Shown here in pieces: positions 13,801 to 23,489 of a stretch of DNA of 64,000 bases. Made by a program: the position numbers and the translations under genes. The stretch covers positions 2,128,501 through 2,192,500 of the forward strand of contig NC_087073.1 in NCBI RefSeq assembly GCF_026151205.1. The letters are read 5' to 3'. The stretch's first letter is position 1, and every line of letters begins with the position of its first letter. Under the pieces are notes generated by a model. The model made no database searches, had not been told where the DNA came from, and saw only the letters and a program-made list of their open reading frames with translations. Source of the stretch: Bolinopsis microptera (lineage: Eukaryota > Ctenophora > Tentaculata > Lobata > Bolinopsidae).

Positions 13801-16243
13801 AATCCCGGTTCAGAGAGTTACGGGGGGGGGGGGGGGGATACACTAACTCGTACATTCTACCAATATCTGTAAACAAATCCCGGTTCAGAGAGTTACGGGG
13901 GGGGGGGGGGATACACTAACTCGTACATTCTACCAATATCTGTAAACAAATCCCGGTTCAGAGAGTTACGGGGGGGGGGGATACACTAACTCGTACATTC
14001 TACCAATATCTGTAAACAAATCCCGGTTCAGAGAGTTACGGGGGGGGGGGGGGATACACTAACTCGTACATTCTACCAATATCTGTAAACAAATCCCGGT
14101 TCAGAGAGTTACGGGGGGGGGGATACACTAACTCGTACATTCTACTAATATCTGTAAACAAATCCCGGTTCAGAGAGTTACGGGGGGGGGGGATACTCTA
14201 ACTCGTACATTCTACCAATATCTGTAAACAAATCCAGGTTCAGAGAGTTACGGGGGGGGGGGGATACTCTAACTCGTACATTCTACCAATATCTGTAAAC
14301 AAATCCCGGTTCAGAGAGTTACGGGGGGGGGGATACACTAACTCGTACATTCTACCAATATCTGTAAACAAATCCCGGTTCAGAGATCAGAGAGTTAGGG
14401 GGGGGGGGGGGGGGGATACACTAACTCGTACATTCTACCAATATCTGTAAACAAATCCCGGTTCAGAGAGTTACGGGGGGGGGGGGGGGGATACACTAAT
14501 TCGTACATTCTACCAATATCTGTAAACAAATCCCGGTTCAGAGAGTTACGGGGGGGGGGGGGGGATACACTAACTCGTACATTCTACCAATATCTGTAAA
14601 CAAATCCAGGTTCAGAGAGTTACGGGGGGGGGGGGGGGGGGATACACTAACTCGTACATTCTACCAATATTTGTAAACAAATCCAGGTTCAGAGAGTTAC
14701 GGGGGGGGGGGGGATACACTAACTCGTACATTCTACCAATATCTGTAAACAAATCGAGGTTCAGAGAGTTACGGGGGGGGGGGGGGATACACTAACTCGT
14801 ACATTCTACTAATATCTGTAAACAAATCCAGGTTCAGAGAGTTACGGGGGGGGGGGGGGGATACACTAACTCGTACATTCTACCAATATCTGTAAACAAA
14901 TCCCGGTTCAGAGAGTTACGGGGGGGGGGGGGGGATACACTAACTCGTACATTCTACCAATATCTGTAAACAAATCCCGGTTCAGAGAGTTACGGGGGGG
15001 GGGGGGGGTACACTAACTCGTACATTCTACCAATATCTGTAAACAAATCCCGGTTCAGAGAGTTACGGGGGGGGGGGGGGGATACACTAACTCGTACATT
15101 CTACCAATATCTGTAAACAAATCCCGGTTCAGAGAGTTACGGGGGGGGGGGGGATACACTAACTCGTACATTCTACCAATATCTGTAAACAAATCCCGGT
15201 TCAGAGAGTTACGGGGGGGGATACACTAACTCGTACATTCTACCAATATCTGTAAACAAATCCCGGTTCAGAGAGTTACGGGGGGGGGGGGGGGATACAC
15301 TAACTCGTACATTCTACCAATATCTGTAAACAAATCCCGGTTCAGAGAGTTACGGGGGGGGGGGGGGATACACTAACTCGTACATTCTACCAATATCTGT
15401 AAACAAATCGAGGTTCAGAGAGTTACGGGGGGGGGGGGGGGGGGGGATACACTAACTCGTACATTCTACCAATATCTGTAAACAAATCCCGGTTCAGAGA
15501 GTTACGGGGGGGGGGGGGGGGGGATACACTAACTCGTACATTCTACCAATATCTGTAAACAAATCCCGGTTCAGAGAGTTACGGGGAGGGGGGGCGGGTG
15601 ATAAAATTTAAATTACAGCTTTGATCCAGTAACAAAACTTATCAACTCAGCTCTATAAAATTCATAAAACTTATAAAATTGCAAACCTTCGTTTTTATCG
15701 TTATCAAGAAGGTTCTGGAACTCGGAGTAAAATATATCTAGATGTTGCTCCACTAAAACCTGCAAACACCTTTTTTCTAGTTCACTTCTTGTGCTTTCGT
15801 TAAGGTATTTATCGCACCTTTCCTGCTCATCCTTCAACCTTTTCTGTGCTTTCTTCAGATATTCTGGCACCTGATCAGACGGGAGGTCAAGAATATCTTT
15901 CAACTGACTGCATCATTGCATAACTAAAATATGTGCTAGTGTTGCCAAGTGCAAATGTGCAAACATTTTGAGTCTGTTCCAAGAAATGGCATAATGCATT
16001 GCCTTTATTGTATCTTACGGGATTCTGTTCAAGAAATTGCATGCTTTCACTGGTGTAATAACTCGTCGTCTCTGCTAAGAAATGATGTTCGAAGTTCTGA
16101 GAGTACACCAACAATCGGGCCTCAGGGGCGTTTCCTTTCAATCCTAACTGAACAAAACTTTCCACCGCTGTTTTGATGAGGCCGTTGTTCACGACTTCCC
16201 CATTCCTTTCCTTCTCTATCAGTTTCAAGACTGCTCGAGTGAC
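7872..16243 (-). CDS. CUL1: Cullin-1-like SCF ubiquitin ligase scaffold, 13 exons, 5' end not found
   Basis: Cullin-1 scaffolds SCF ubiquitin ligases: its N-terminal cullin repeats bind SKP1/F-box adaptors and its C-terminal domain binds RBX1. Exons on the minus strand, all with GT-AG borders and matching phases: 16243-16019, 15870-15687, 12280-12147, 12029-11815, 11387-11204, 10884-10761, 10596-10426, 10117-9975, 9410-9363, 9141-9053, 8691-8586, 8338-8228, 7952-7872. They sum to 1815 nt, 604 residues plus stop, with no in-frame stop. The product aligns with animal CUL1 from about residue 189 to the end. Landmarks are [10 protein letters not shown] (exon 1 here), [17 protein letters not shown]-type [15 protein letters not shown]-type [17 protein letters not shown], the neddylation-site segment IVRTMKSRK, and a C-terminus ending YQYRA. 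The first ~185 residues usual in the family were not found. At least four introns hold tandem repeats. CUL1 is favoured over other cullins from these motifs. Confidence 0.9.
8366..8508. repeat. 11-bp tandem repeat in a CUL1 intron
   Basis: About eight copies of ACATATTATTT fill the centre of the intron between the last two-thirds CUL1 exons (8338 and 8586). A direct repeat containing ACATATTAATTATTAGCAAT flanks the array on both sides. Confidence 0.9.
9424..9570. repeat. 18-bp tandem repeat in a CUL1 intron
   Basis: The unit AAGTTATAAAAGTTAAGT is repeated about six times with degeneration at its right end, in the intron between CUL1 exons 9975 and 9410. It begins within 15 bases of the 3' splice site. 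Confidence 0.9.
10963..11093. repeat. 7-bp tandem repeat (GTACTGT)n in a CUL1 intron
   Basis: About 19 nearly perfect copies of GTACTGT lie in the intron between exons ending 11204 and starting 10884; one copy reads GTGCTGT. It is open in several frames simply because the unit lacks stops. Confidence 0.95.
12252..15598 (-). repeat. G-rich minisatellite copying a CUL1 splice acceptor and exon start, about 45 units
   Basis: The unit is about 70-80 bp. On the minus (coding) strand it reads: GTAACTCTCTGAACCGGG, then ATTTGTTTACAG (a 3' splice site), then the first 29 bases of the CUL1 exon starting at 12280 (ATATTGGTAGAATG...), then a run of roughly 8-20 C. The copy at 12252-12308 is the native exon edge and the rest lie upstream in the intron. 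I counted about 45 occurrences. Units differ mainly in C-run length, with rare substitutions (CCAGG or CGAGG for CCCGG, CTCTAAC for CACTAAC). The plus-strand G-runs could form G-quadruplexes. Confidence 0.97.
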
Positions 16244-16364
16244 CTGTAGGAAGAGGACAGTGGTTGTAGATCATGATGAGATTTAATACTAACGAAGTGA
16301 ACACGAAAACACATTAAACGATAACATGTGACCTTTCATGCTGGTCCTTTTGATAACTATGGCG

Positions 16365-16904
16365 GCCGAGATGGCTCACCTAAATTTTCACTGAAAATTT
16401 GTAATTTAAAAATTAATTATACAATTAATCACAAAATAAAAACGATTTTACATTTGATTTCTAAAATTATTTTAAAATTTAAATAAAAAACGATTTTCAT
16501 ATTGAAATTAAAAACAATTCTCATTTTGAAAACGGTTTTGATTTCGATTTTGATTTTGATTTTGATTTCAATTTTGATTTTCATTTTGAAAACGATATTG
16601 ATTTTGACTTTAAAAACGATATCGATTTTGATTTTAAAAACGATATTGGTTTTGATTTTAAAAACGATATTGATTTTGATTTTGAAAACGATATTGATTT
16701 TGATTTTGAAAACGGTATCTATTTTGATTTTGAAAACGATATTGATTTTGATTTTGAAAACGGTATCTATTTTGATTTTGAAAACGATATTGATTTTGAT
16801 TTTGAAAACGTTTTTGATTTTGAAAACGGTTTTGATTTTGAAAACGATTTTTATTTTGCAAACGATTTGCACGTACGTTTATATAGGTGAGCCATCTCGG
16901 CCAC
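16365..16904. mobile_element. Foldback/MITE-like element with 19-bp terminal inverted repeats
   Basis: The sequence GGCCGAGATGGCTCACCTA near 16365 is perfectly repeated in inverse orientation at 16886-16904. The interior (about 16480-16865) is a tandem array of GATTTTGATTTTGAAAACG-type units. No transposase is encoded, so it is a non-autonomous element. It sits upstream of the first CUL1 exon found. Confidence 0.6.
16480..16865. repeat. Degenerate tandem repeat without stop codons, (GATTTTGATTTTGAAAACG)-like
   Basis: The repeats alternate GAT, TTT and AAAACG blocks over about 385 bp. The unit contains no stops in several frames, which yields low-complexity open frames on both strands (KIKINIVF-type and ILILKT-type). 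I regard these as artefacts of the repeat, not proteins. Confidence 0.85.
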
Positions 16905-16981
16905 GCGCAAAACAAAATCATTTTCAAATTTGAAAATGAAAACGATTTTGTTTTGCGCGTGGCCGAGATGGCTCACCTATA
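16886..16981. repeat. Near-perfect 96-bp palindrome (hairpin-forming)
   Basis: The 48-bp half-site beginning TAGGTGAGCCATCTCGGCC is followed directly by its inverse, ending GGCTCACCTA. It shares its tip with the adjacent foldback element, so the same terminal sequence occurs three times in 620 bp. Confidence 0.9.
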
Positions 16982-17927
16982 TGTACGTACGTGCTGCGCC
17001 ACATTAATGATTTTAAAACGTATGCGCGTTCCATATTGACCGCTTTTACATATTCTGCATCAGAAATTGCCATATAACACGTGGGAATATGGCTATAAAT
17101 ATATTTTGCACTATAGATTTTGGAAAGTGCTTATTAACCCGATAAACTCAGTGAATGTCCTTGCTGAACGGTCTGTGAAACAAGGAACTGAAACTGAGGG
17201 GTCCCGTGCAGTGCACTATAATAGTGCAAATTACATTTATAAATGGCAAATTCCTTATATGTTTAATGTTGCGGTCACGAGTCATCTCTGCTACCTATTT
17301 ACCGTGCCTCCCGATTTATCATACGCAGTGGTTTTTTACCGCATGAAATTCACATTAGACCATGCATGCATCTCCCTTTCCCCGACAAGCACGGCTAATC
17401 GGGAGATAACTATAACACTAGTTACCACCAGCCATACTCTATGATCCCAATAAATTTCATGAGCGTTATCGTTCATTCACTACCCGAATAAACGGTACAT
17501 CAGCGCAATATATATATATATATTTTTTAATATATTCTATTTAATTTGACCAATTTTACTTTTGATATAACAGCACCTTTAAACTTAGATTAGAATGAAC
17601 AACACCTTCATTATTAGGACAAAATAAATCATAAATAGTATTTAACAGAATATCAAAACAAACACACTTCTCCGTGCATTTTGGGTGCGCTGCAGACTAT
17701 ATGTCAAAAATAACATAATTGGTACGATTTGGGAGCAACACGGCTCTAGGCAACTCTGTTGAAACTTTGAAAGGATAAGTGAAACGATACGAATTTGGGA
17801 TTAAATTTAGATCAAAACCGACATTACGGCACGTATTGACCTCACTTCCGGTCAGTGATGTGGAAGTATAGACCGTTTCGCTGGTCCAGGGTGGGACATT
17901 CCTGTGAGTTGACAGAATATGCTTTGT
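16982..17927. other. No gene recognised between CUL1 5' region and TFIP11
   Basis: I searched the minus strand for missing CUL1 N-terminal exons and found none. A 125-codon plus-strand open frame (17067-17444) has no recognisable domain. There is a short (AT)n tract near 17512. The part next to 17927 is probably the TFIP11 3' UTR. Confidence 0.4.
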
Positions 17928-19970
17928 TCAGTGATCACGACAGTTGTGAAAGTTTTGTTTGACCACAGCTGTGAGAAGCAAGTTGGGAGGAAAGAGCCCC
18001 TTCCCTTGGTACCACATGATCACTTCGTTGTAGTTTGGGTTGCTCGACAACCATGTTTTGAGAATAGCTGTAAATTTAGGGAAAAACTGTTTATCAAACA
18101 GCGAAGCTAGATGCACAGGTGATATCATGTCAGCCCAGGACAAGACCCAGTGAAACGGGTCTAATATTTGGTGATTAGGATTTATAACAAGTTCACCGAG
18201 ACATTGATTCAATTTGGGGACAATGCACTTCAATAAAAAAGTGTCCATCGAAGCTGTGGACCAAACACCAAGCCAAGGTTGTATAATTAGTTTAGCTGAG
18301 GGGTCAGATGGGTGCCATTCTCGCAGGGCATTGCCAAGTTTTTGTCTTATTGTAGGGAAAACATCAGACATAGCATCACCACTTACAGGAAGCCAGGGCT
18401 GTAACCAGGAATGAATGGGAACTGTGTCTGAAGTAGGATTCCATTTATCAACTTCTGAACGTAACCTGGGGAGGAGTAGGGAGTAGAGAATGTTATTAAC
18501 CATCCAGGATGGTAAAAGAGGCAGCCAAGTCTCAATCAGTTTAATCAGCTGGTCTGAGTCCCTTACATTCCAGCTCTGCATTGCTTGCCGGATGTATGGC
18601 ATCCACACATTCCAAAGAAGATGATGAAAAGGGTCAAGATCACCCTGACACCCAGTATTTGGATCTTCCTCCAAAAGCTCTCTCCAAGTTACAAAATAAT
18701 CGATACCGAAGCTGGGATTTATTGGAGGCTGCCATGGCTTCATTAATTCCTTCAACCTAGGATACAGCAGAGGAATTGCAACGTTCTTAAGATTGTACTT
18801 CTTGTAAACTTCTTTGTTCGCTTTGATTTTTGTGAAAATATCCTCACAGTCATCCAATGAGATTGGGGCCCCTGACGATGGGTTCATCCTACATTTCACA
18901 TCAGAAATTATCTGTGTTATGTCAATAAGGGAATGAAGAGCTGATCTTTGTCTGTCAATTACAGTCTCTTTTTTCTCTTTATCATACTTAAGGTTCACAA
19001 TGGTATCCTTTTCATATTGTAGCTTTTTATGATTAGACAGTAGGTCCGACTCAGTCATGTCGACAAGAATGCTGATATTGTAAACTAATTCTGGGAGATA
19101 CTCGGATTTTAGGTCAACTCTGCCTGATAAGTTGTTTTGGTCAGGTTTAGCGGCTTGTGAATGAATCTTGCCATAACCTTGATATTCTTTGACTTCTGGG
19201 CCAGTCATATCCAAAACTTTCGTTTTGTTTGTGTCCAACTTCTTGCCTTTGAAAAGTCCTTCAGATAAAACTTGATCAACCGTTTTGTATGAATATTTTA
19301 CTTTTTCGGTGGACTTTTTCCACTGTGGGTCGGATTGGGTTTCAATAGCAAGTGTTTCATCATCATCACCCCCTTCAATCCGATCAATGTGAGCATCTTT
19401 TGCCAACTTTGCCACTCTAATGTCTGCCTGAGCTTTCTTTTCAGCACCATGATAGCTCATTCCAGCTTTTTTACCTTTTCTCAGAGTGGCCCTGACTGGT
19501 TCAACTAAACCCTGACCTTCTTTCCCCAAACCTTTTCCTGGTTCATATCCCATTTTAGCCATTAATTTACTACCAATACCGCTGGTGTATTTCTCCCAAG
19601 AAGCGTAATCTTTGCTCAACTTCCCATCGTTCCTTGCTCCTCGCATGGTCGTATTTTGAGGTTTTCTACTCTTTTTTTCATCATCTAAAGTTGTACTTGT
19701 GGAAGATACAAAAGCTACACCCTTTTTATTTCGCTTTCCTTGTCGAGGCAAATACTCTTGTCCATCTTCCTCTCCACCACTATCATTCCACATTCCATAA
19801 ATAGCATCGTCCTTGGTGAATTTTCTCGCATTGTTAGCCAGTGGATCCATAGCGAAATCCCAGTCTGCTTGAGTGACACCCTCCATCTCCTCATCTTCAT
19901 ATAATGGTTCCTCATCCTCGTACTGCTGTTCATACTCGTCCTCGGAGTTATCCGATATTTGATCTGCCAT
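17928..19970 (-). CDS. TFIP11: Tuftelin-interacting protein 11 (G-patch splicing factor)
   Basis: TFIP11 is a nuclear G-patch protein that partners the DEAH helicase DHX15 in spliceosome disassembly. This frame codes 680 residues. There is an acidic N-terminus typical of the family (1-60). A G-patch follows at about 130-175, with [20 protein letters not shown] as its core. The GCFC/C-terminal region runs from about 300 on, with [18 protein letters not shown]-type tryptophan-rich repeats and [16 protein letters not shown]. Human TFIP11 is about 837 residues; this product stops shortly after a VKQNFH segment that aligns with the family's VKDKFN speckle-targeting motif, so roughly the last 100 residues are absent. 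The coding region has no introns. A 3' splice site (TTTTTGTTCAG/G) lies 18 bases before the ATG, so a 5' UTR is spliced on. AIMP1 lies 258 bp upstream on the same strand. Confidence 0.93.
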   Translation of the reverse strand: MADQISDNSEDEYEQQYEDEEPLYEDEEMEGVTQADWDFAMDPLANNARKFTKDDAIYGMWNDSGGEEDGQEYLPRQGKRNKKGVAFVSSTSTTLDDEKKSRKPQNTTMRGARNDGKLSKDYASWEKYTSGIGSKLMAKMGYEPGKGLGKEGQGLVEPVRATLRKGKKAGMSYHGAEKKAQADIRVAKLAKDAHIDRIEGGDDDETLAIETQSDPQWKKSTEKVKYSYKTVDQVLSEGLFKGKKLDTNKTKVLDMTGPEVKEYQGYGKIHSQAAKPDQNNLSGRVDLKSEYLPELVYNISILVDMTESDLLSNHKKLQYEKDTIVNLKYDKEKKETVIDRQRSALHSLIDITQIISDVKCRMNPSSGAPISLDDCEDIFTKIKANKEVYKKYNLKNVAIPLLYPRLKELMKPWQPPINPSFGIDYFVTWRELLEEDPNTGCQGDLDPFHHLLWNVWMPYIRQAMQSWNVRDSDQLIKLIETWLPLLPSWMVNNILYSLLLPRLRSEVDKWNPTSDTVPIHSWLQPWLPVSGDAMSDVFPTIRQKLGNALREWHPSDPSAKLIIQPWLGVWSTASMDTFLLKCIVPKLNQCLGELVINPNHQILDPFHWVLSWADMISPVHLASLFDKQFFPKFTAILKTWLSSNPNYNEVIMWYQGKGLFPPNLLLTAVVKQNFHNCRDH

Positions 19971-19999
19971 CGTGTCAAACTGAACCTGAACAAAAATTA
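19971..19999 (-). promoter_or_regulatory. 3' splice site just upstream of the TFIP11 start codon
   Basis: On the minus strand a branch-point-like TTAACTAAT is followed by TTTTTGTTCAG/GTTCAG and then the ATG. This marks a 5' UTR exon joined in cis, or a spliced-leader acceptor. Confidence 0.5.
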
Positions 20000-20226
20000 G
20001 TTAATTCTAATTATTATTCTTTCAGCATTCAAGCAGTAATTTCATTCAATTTTGATAATCAATCAACACAAATGGGAAGAAAACATGAAAAAACACTGAT
20101 ATAATCTATTAATTTGCCATAACAATTTGGTTTTTGATTTTGCTTTCATTCGCACCATTAATACCATTATTACAAAAGGTCCCTCAATGAAAACACAAGT
20201 TAAAACCAAGATTAAAAAAGAAGTAA

Positions 20227-20232
20227 TTTATT
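20227..20232 (-). terminator. AATAAA poly(A) signal overlapping the AIMP1 stop codon
   Basis: The minus strand reads ATTAAATAAATTAC at the end of AIMP1. The TAA stop (20230-20228) lies inside a canonical AATAAA. If used, the 3' UTR would be only about 15-30 nt, and the remaining gap to TFIP11 would be about 230 bp. Confidence 0.4.
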
Positions 20233-21099
20233 TAATGCCACAACCACGCATAGAAGGGGCAGTTATAACTTGATCATTGATCTTCCATTGTACACCTTTA
20301 TACAGAGCATGTCCTTCAGGTGAGACTAAGATATCTGGTTGAATCCCTTCAAAAACCTTTTTCTTAGGATTCAATTGTTGGTCAGGTGTACCAGAGAACC
20401 CCTCAACAGTTACTTTATCTCCAGGTTTGGAGCCAGCTGGAGGGTCCAAAATCTCAACTTTCTCAGGAGCACTAGCACACATCACCATAGCATGAGACAT
20501 TATACCTCTCATTTTAGCAGGTTTAAGATTGCAGAGTACCACACAAGGTCTCTGCTGCATTTGCTCGAGAGGGATGTGTTTCACCAAACCACTGATCACC
20601 TGTCGTGGCTCAGGTTCTCCACAATCTATCTCTTCGAGATACAATCCATCTGCATCAGGGTGTTGTTTAGCGCTGTTAATGAACCCAACCCTCATGTCAA
20701 GTCGTGAGACATCAACAGGTAGACTAGCAGCAGCTTGTTGTTGCTGTGCTGGTTTTCCTTGCTTCTTTGCTGCTTTTTTCTTGTTCTCTTTTGGAGAACT
20801 GGAGCCATTGCAGCAGGAGTTATTGGTTGAGCTTTAGCAGGTTCTACAGGTGCAGCTTTACTAGCAGGTTGTGATCCAAATTGCTTCCTGCCATTCACAG
20901 TCTCAAGATCAACCAACTGTTCTTTCAGATCTTCAACTTGCCTTTTTAGCTTCTCATTTTCGGCAAGTAATTGTTTTTTGTAAGTGGAAGAATCTTTTAC
21001 AAGATTTCCCTTGCTTCTGAGGTTCAAAACTTGCTGTCTAAGAAGCTCAAGCACAGTATCAATCTGACCTGCTTTCGTTGTACAAGCCCTGGCCGACAT
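20228..21099 (-). CDS. AIMP1: AIMP1 / EMAP-II-type aminoacyl-tRNA synthetase complex factor, apparent frameshift
   Basis: AIMP1 (p43) joins the multi-synthetase complex through its N-terminal coiled coil and binds tRNA through a C-terminal EMAP-II OB-fold. The first part (21099 to about 20800) codes [20 protein letters not shown], then a leucine-rich coiled coil ([19 protein letters not shown]) and an Ala/Pro/Lys linker. The second part, in another frame (about 20830-20228), codes a lysine-rich linker, then [54 protein letters not shown] and a terminal GIK, which covers the whole EMAP-II domain. The frames are offset by one base near an A6 run (about 20780-20790) in the linker. An assembly indel, a real frameshift or an unrecognised short intron could explain it. 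A TTGTGCAG/G acceptor precedes the chosen ATG. Identity is firm; integrity is not. Confidence 0.9.
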
Positions 21100-21589
21100 C
21101 CTGCACAATAAACCATATCAATTTGTTGATGTAAAATAAATTCACTTTAAAATTCTAAGAATAAGATCGATTTAATAAAATGTGTTTATTGATTTTATTA
21201 CATGTCCTTGAAACGTTCCTTAGTAAGCCAAATAAAAATGACGTTTCCGGTCGAGGTACAGTTCATGTGTATATTTCTAAAGCCAAAGATTTGTTATTTT
21301 GGCTAATAACTCGGTTATGCAATGGATGGATCGAATTGTTTAACCCAAATTGGAGCAAAAACCATATTTGACGAAATACCCATTCTACTAATTATAACAA
21401 AATTCTACTGAGATAATTCCAAATGTTTTAAGGGATATAACAAGTTCAAGTTGTGTCACTTGCTGTTCGAAGCTGTGATAACAGGAGCCTTAGCAACAGA
21501 AGATTTGATTTTGGTAAATGCAATGTGTGCAGTTTAAGGCTTTAAAATTAAATTAGAAGGATTTAAGAAAATATAATTACTTAAAGTAT
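21100..21589. other. AIMP1 5' flank; no further gene seen
   Basis: This is the region upstream of AIMP1 on the minus strand up to the outer end of the inverted repeat. It should hold the promoter, or an outron if AIMP1 is trans-spliced. I see no conserved motif or coding frame. Confidence 0.35.
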
Positions 21590-21810
21590 TACAAATGATT
21601 GCTTGTTTTGTAATGTTTTATGAAGTTTAGGGAAGAATTGAGGGTGCAGTTATTTTATGACAGTAATAAAAAAGAGAAAATTTCGAGTATCTTTGGTTTA
21701 TCCTTATGTGGCAAAAGAAGCGATTTATAAATCTTTATCCACTGGGAAGTTTGATTAGGTTTTTAAAATGGGATACTGTAATGTTTTGATACATTTTTTT
21801 AAATATTGTA

Positions 21811-23302
21811 CGGGTTCGGCCTTACAAATGGACAGGCTCACAAAATGAACAGCCCACATAGGACCATGCTGTATTTAGGTTCCTATAAATTAACCTATTC
21901 ATCTTACTGTATGAAAGATAAAAAAAAAAGCATTAATTAACACTTCAGGAATGATAATGACATAGATTCAATATTTCTTTCACAAAAATTATGGACGTAT
22001 TTTGCTGTTCTGGTCATTGCCCCGGCTCTAAACTGTTACCAGAAATGGAGACCAAGGTTTAGAATTTAACCCAGAAAACAAGGTTCTACCATGGACTTAT
22101 GTCATCAAAGACTACTCTGGTCAAATAAATAAAAAACTGATTTAGTGACCTTTGGTAGATGAAAGAATGACAAAATAATAAATGAATAGCTCACATAAAT
22201 GGACAGTGTTTGCCTCACAAAATGACAGTTTTATTTTATGATACAAGATGGCATATTAAAATTGGATGCCCCTTGCATAATTATTGGTATTCTTAACCAG
22301 TAAGGCTTATATGATGTGCCTAAATGTGTTGTTTGATCATCAATTTTGATCAAAATGCCTCACAAAATGACACGAAAAGCCTTTACAAAAATGACTCTAT
22401 GTTTCAGATTGAATTACTTTCAATCATCTAAAATGGATCAGAAGCAGTCAATACAAGAAGGAGTTAATAATAATCAAAATCTGACAGTTAACAATCAAGT
22501 AGCATTTACATAAAGTGCTTAGTTCTGGTATCAAAACTTTGATTTCATACTCTTGATTTCAAACTCTGATTTCAAAAACTAAACGTAAATGAACGCTTCT
22601 CTTTTGTGAATGCACAGGAGAGTAATAAAAAAAACTCCTAAAAAGTAACTATAACACTGAAAAGTGATCGATCCAGTCTAGAAAATATCAAATATAACCA
22701 ATTAACTGTATTACTAGTATGAAACAAAAAATGATTTTTACGCCTCTCACAAAATGACAATTTTTAAAAAATTTTTCAGAGTATAAAAAAATGTTCCTTT
22801 TTTTATTTATTCTGGTAATACAGAATGGTATATATATAACAACATATATATTTCTAACGTTAAGACACTTGAAAGTATAATGAAATTTTTCCCAATCGGA
22901 TTTTGAAGTGAGCCCGTTTGGGTTGTAATTTGTAAGGCACTATCTCACGCGAAATTGGCCCAACTTTTTTTAATCATCCCTTTTTCCTGTAAACAGCTAT
23001 TTATTCTTCAATCTATTGTATTTATCTAATGTCCTAGGCAGTGAAATCAATTGCATAGGCTGCTGTTAAAAATGACAGCCGTGACGAAAATTGTCTTTTT
23101 GTTATGGCATGTTTTTTTGGAAGATTTCAAAGATGACATTTTTATCTGCAAAATTTCGTTTTTTCAATCAATATCAACCACCGGGAAGGAAAAGTCTACC
23201 GTTTGAACTACCTATCTGGATAATAAAACAGGAAACAAAACTCATTTTTTGTGCATTTCAGTGCCATCTCCTTTTTCGTGTCATTTGTAAGGCCGATTAC
23301 CG
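21811..23302. mobile_element. Non-autonomous DNA transposon, about 1.5 kb, with inverted ends and 7-bp target duplication
   Basis: The left end CGGGTTCGGCCTTACAAATG matches the inverse of the right end (CATTTGTAAGGCCGATTACCG) with mismatches near the tip. TATTGTA flanks both sides as a probable target duplication. The interior has no transposase. It carries at least four copies of CACAAAATGA (about 21839, 22215, 22360, 22747), which may be subterminal binding repeats. The right arm lacks this element. Confidence 0.6.
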
Positions 23303-23489
23303 TATTGTAAATAAATACTTGGCGATTATATTTCAATACCTTCTTGTGGTCACAGAGCATATTTGATGGCTTTGAGAGCCTACCAAGGTTTTTTCTTTCA
23401 TTCACCATAAATATTTTTGATCCCAGAGTGTTGCCTATGGACACGAACTAACTTCAGTGAAAAAATTTTGTGGCCAGGTCATTCTTGTA

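Noticed and set aside
12461-15590. Proline-rich frames [14 protein letters not shown]
   Set aside because: These are repeat readthrough of the CUL1 acceptor minisatellite. They are not independent genes, although inclusion in transcripts is raised as a finding.
16429-16933. Long open frames of KIKINIVF or ILILKT repeats
   Set aside because: They exist in several frames on both strands only because the tandem unit lacks stop codons, and they lie inside a foldback element.
17067-17444. 125-codon plus-strand frame near TFIP11
   Set aside because: No domain, no splice context, and the low-complexity start does not resemble a gene; left as unexplained.
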